A stretch of DNA of 64,000 bases, taken from Eledone cirrhosa (lineage: Eukaryota; Mollusca; Cephalopoda; Octopoda; Eledonidae). A program made the position numbers and the translations under genes. This document shows, piece after piece, positions 62,301 to 64,000 of the stretch. The DNA is taken from positions 357,447,566 through 357,511,565 of the forward strand of contig OZ024742.1 in NCBI GenBank assembly GCA_964016885.1, written 5' to 3'. The notes below the pieces were generated by a model. That model was given only the letters and a program-made list of their open reading frames with translations, searched no databases and had not been told where the DNA came from. Each line of letters opens with the position of its first letter. The stretch's first letter is position 1.

Positions 62301-64000
62301 CTAGATGTATTCTATACATATATATGTCATCCAGATGTCTTCTATACATATATATGTCACCTAGATGTATTCTATACATATGTATGTCATCTAGATGTAT
62401 TCTATATATATATATGTCATCTAGATGTATTCTATACATATATATGTCACCTAGATGTATTCTATACATATATATGTCATCGAGGATATATTCTATACAT
62501 ATATATGTCATCTAGATGTCTTCTATACAAATATATGTCATCTAGATGTATTCTATACATATATATGTCATCTAGATGTATTCTCTATATATATATGTCA
62601 TCTAGATGTATTCTATACATATATATGTCATCTAGATATACTCTATACATATATACGTCATCTAGATGTATTCTATACATATGTCATCCAGATGTATTCT
62701 ATATATATATATTTCATCTATATGTATTCTATACACATGTATGTCATCTAGATGTATTCTATTCACATGTATGTCATCCAGATGTATTATCTTCACATGT
62801 ATGTCATCCAGATGTATTCTCTTCACATGTATGTCATCCAGATGTATTCTATACATATGTATGTCATCCAGATGTATTCTATACATATGTATATCATCTA
62901 GATCTATTCTATACATATGTACGTCATCCAGATGTATTCTATACATATATATGTAATCTAAATGTATTCTATACATATGTACGTCATCCAGATGTATTCT
63001 ATACTTATATATGTCATCTTGATGTATTCTATACATATATATGTCATCTAGATGTATTCTATACAAATATATGTCATCCAGATGTCTTCTATGCATATAT
63101 ATGTCATCTAGATGTATTCTATACATATGTATGTCATCTAGTTTTTTTCTATACATATGTACGTAATTCAGATGTATTCTATACATATATATGTCATCCA
63201 GATGTATTCTATATGTTATATATATGTCATCTAGATGTATTCCACACATATATATTTATTCTAGATGTATTCTATACCTATCTATGTCATCTAGATGTAT
63301 TCTATACATATATATGTCATCTATATGTATTCTATACATATATATATATATGTTATCTAGATGTATTCTATACATATGTATGTCATCCAGATGTATTCTA
63401 TACATATATATGTCATCTAAATGTATTCTATACATATGTATGTCATCTAGATGTATTCTATACATATATATGTCATCCAGATGTATTCTATACATATATA
63501 TGTCATCTAGATGTATTCTATACATATGTATGTCATCTCGGTGTATTCTATACATATGTATGTCATCTAGATGTATTGTATACATATGTATGTCATCTAG
63601 ATCTATTCTATACATATATATGTCATCCAGATGTATTCTATACATATATATATCATCTAGATGTATTCTATACATATGTACGTGATCCAGATGTATTCTA
63701 TACATATATATGTCATCTAGATGTATTCTATACATATATATGTCATCTAGATGTATTCTATACATATGTACGTGATCCAGATGTATTCTAAACACATGTA
63801 TGTCATCTAGATGTATTCTATACATATATATGTCATCTAGATGTATTCTATACATATATATGTCATCAAGATGTATTCTATACATATGTATGTCATCTAG
63901 ATGTATTCTATACTTATATATGTCGTGCAGCTGTATTCTATTCATATATATGTCATCTAGATGTATTCTATACAAATATATGTCATCCAGATGTCTTCTA
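59383..64000. repeat. Copy of 49,830-54,447 (shift 9,553), continuing past the window
   Basis: A constant shift of 9,553 holds for at least 4.6 kb. Only scattered single-base differences are seen, such as TATATTCTATAC versus TATACTCTATAC near 62,640 and CTATATAT versus CTATACAT near 62,910. This is the cleanest and probably most recent duplication in the array. Confidence 0.9.

Larger units (their letters stand above)
43587..64000. repeat. 30-bp satellite, block 5 (about 680 units), runs off the window
   Basis: Uninterrupted satellite over 20.4 kb. It consists of nested duplications listed separately. Distinctive units include TATGTTATATATATG near 53,660, CAATTGTAATCTAG-type units at 52,640, 55,805, 56,280 and 62,200, and ATTATCTTCACATG at 52,098, 53,233, 56,867 and 62,785. 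No insertion of foreign DNA is seen in this block, unlike blocks 1-4. Confidence 0.97.

Noticed and set aside
22001..64000. CRISPR-like regular 30-base repeats
   Set aside because: There are no unique spacers: the units are contiguous, in a eukaryotic repeat context, with no cas genes.
22001..64000. Telomeric repeat array
   Set aside because: The unit has no TTAGGG-like content; subtelomeric location remains possible but unsupported.

Overview
The window looks like non-genic chromosomal DNA from a cephalopod mollusc, most likely an octopus. The evidence is the repeat content. There are several tRNA-derived SINEs with A and B boxes, RTE-like LINE 3' ends with CATCAT/GATGAT tails and the conserved CGTTTTACGTCCG segment, and a SINE whose conserved core reads GGCACAAGGCCAGCAATT. 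All are typical of octopus and squid genomes. The species call is an inference from remembered repeat families. I see no intact host gene, no convincing non-coding RNA gene and no bacterial feature.

Positions 1-21,730 are AT-rich interspersed-repeat DNA. From left to right it holds: a 43-bp minisatellite (28-366); a truncated SINE with an internal 126-bp duplication (1,800-2,135); an 82-83-bp array cut by a 200-base run of N (2,181-3,521); SINE and LINE-tail fragments; a palindromic element (5,594-5,714); an RTE-like LINE C-terminal relic (6,932-7,570); a hAT-like DNA transposon with 8-bp target duplications and a nested RTE-like LINE (11,696-14,159); a pair of inverted SINEs forming a long hairpin (14,256-14,757); a SINE with a 16-bp target duplication (15,558-15,805); a pogo/Tigger-like fossil (about 17,799-18,400); and two relics of restriction-like-endonuclease (R2/R4-type) LINEs (18,605-18,880 and 19,046-21,070).

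Positions 22,001-64,000 (two thirds of the window, and past its end) are one huge satellite. The unit is 30 bp and there are roughly 1,300 copies. It is organised in nested higher-order repeats: 60- and 90-bp multimers, a 1,236-bp block, blocks shifted by about 3.3, 3.7 and 9.55 kb, and a 7.5-7.7-kb segment duplicated at a shift of about 12.6 kb. The unit is built of near-perfect palindromes. Because 30 is a multiple of three, three of the six frames stay open for kilobases, giving spurious ORFs up to 1,431 codons. Only three kinds of insertion interrupt it: a SINE (24,541-24,885), a 5'-truncated RTE-like LINE present twice through duplication (29,931-30,960 and 42,554-43,586), and a 406-bp unknown element (35,696-36,101). 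Other copies of the same higher-order repeat keep the empty target sites. The left edge (21,731-22,000) is an 89-bp repeat that reads as a decayed trimer of ~30-bp units.

The parts do not work together as a pathway. They record transposition and unequal exchange. The most novel-looking object is the 30-bp satellite itself, followed by the RTE-like LINE with a PHD-like finger and the SINE that borrows that LINE's 3' end.
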